NCBI GenBank assembly: GCA_945947845.1
Contig: CAMEZN010000106.1
Span: forward strand, 1-6,456
Source: an uncultured Mucispirillum sp.
GTDB taxonomy: Bacteria; Chrysiogenota; Deferribacteres; Deferribacterales; Mucispirillaceae
Direction of reading: 5' to 3'
DNA: 6,456 bases
Shown here: piece after piece, positions 6,331-6,456 of the stretch
Numbering within the stretch: position 1 is the stretch's first letter
How the letters are laid out: the number at the start of each line of letters is the position of its first letter
Program-made: the position numbers and the translations under genes
The notes under the pieces: generated by a model
The model's input: only the letters and a program-made list of their open reading frames with translations
Told to the model about the DNA's origin: nothing
Databases searched by the model: none

Positions 6331-6398
6331 ATGTAAACTATCCTTAAAATTTAAATCATAATTATATAAATATTTACTGCTGTTATTTCCAGCATATA

Positions 6399-6456
6399 CT
6401 ACAACATTTCTTTTAATTTTCGCCTTAAAATTTTACCATTAAATGTTTTAGGTATT
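6399..6456 (-). CDS. C-terminal end of an AMP-forming acyl/amino-acid adenylating enzyme (ANL superfamily), cut by window edge
   Basis: Only the last 18 codons and the TAG stop (6401-6399) are present. They translate as IPKTFNGKILRRKLKEML. This matches the A10 motif of the ANL superfamily (acyl-CoA synthetases, NRPS adenylation domains, aryl/acyl ligases): P-K-T-x-x-G-K-(I/V)-x-R-(R/K), whose GK lysine is the catalytic residue for adenylate formation. The enzyme activates a carboxylate as the acyl-AMP and usually passes it to CoA or a carrier protein. The rest lies outside the window, so the substrate class cannot be judged. It shares strand with the downstream SDR and MBL genes, which supports one functional unit. 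Confidence 0.85.
   Translation of the reverse strand, partial: IPKTFNGKILRRKLKEML

Noticed and set aside
6331..6398. Promoter and hairpin in the gap before the SDR gene
   Set aside because: TATAAT occurs at 6366-6361, but the matching -35 position reads GAAATA. The only hairpin is a 5-bp TGCTG/CAGCA stem without a U-tract. Neither is strong enough to call as a feature.

Overview
The window is one continuous block of minus-strand genes at low G+C, read from the right edge to the left. Nearly all of it is a bacterial translation and secretion housekeeping locus in a conserved order: ffh, rpsP, khpA, rimM, trmD, rplS, then rplM and rpsI. No mobile element, CRISPR array, tRNA, rRNA or plus-strand gene is evident. 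Gaps between genes are short (the largest is 128 bases), so no stretch over 300 bases lacks a gene.

Right part (about 6456 to 4949): the C-terminal tail of an AMP-forming acyl/amino-acid adenylating enzyme, an SDR-family reductase, and a metallo-beta-lactamase-fold hydrolase coupled to the reductase by a TAATG overlap. They look like part of a small operon for activating, reducing and hydrolysing an acyl-type substrate. The product cannot be identified from this window.

Middle part (4948 to 704): a strong sigma70-type promoter (TTGACA, 17-bp spacer, TATAAA) with a 25-bp perfect-arm palindrome at the predicted transcription start leads into ffh (TTG start), rpsP (GTG start), khpA, rimM, trmD and rplS. 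From rpsP to rplS the spacing is tight and includes a 14-base rimM/trmD overlap. The trmD gene is a fusion: an ordinary TrmD domain followed by a second SPOUT-type RNA methyltransferase domain of the Methyltrn_RNA_4 kind. From memory, deltaproteobacteria-type genomes such as Geobacter carry the second domain as a separate gene between trmD and rplS.

Left part (703 to 1): a second promoter-like region with a consensus -35 box and an overlapping inverted repeat precedes rplM (uL13) and the 5' part of rpsI (uS9), which runs off the window.

Organism: a low-G+C bacterium using strong AGGAG-type Shine-Dalgarno sites. The ffh-rpsP-khpA-rimM-trmD-SPOUT-rplS order is shared with Desulfobacterota/Deferribacterota-like lineages. 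A low-G+C deferribacterote such as a Mucispirillum relative would fit, but this is an inference with modest confidence. I see no clearly novel system. The points most worth checking are the TrmD fusion, a Glu at the usual catalytic Asp of TrmD, and the palindrome at the ffh promoter.
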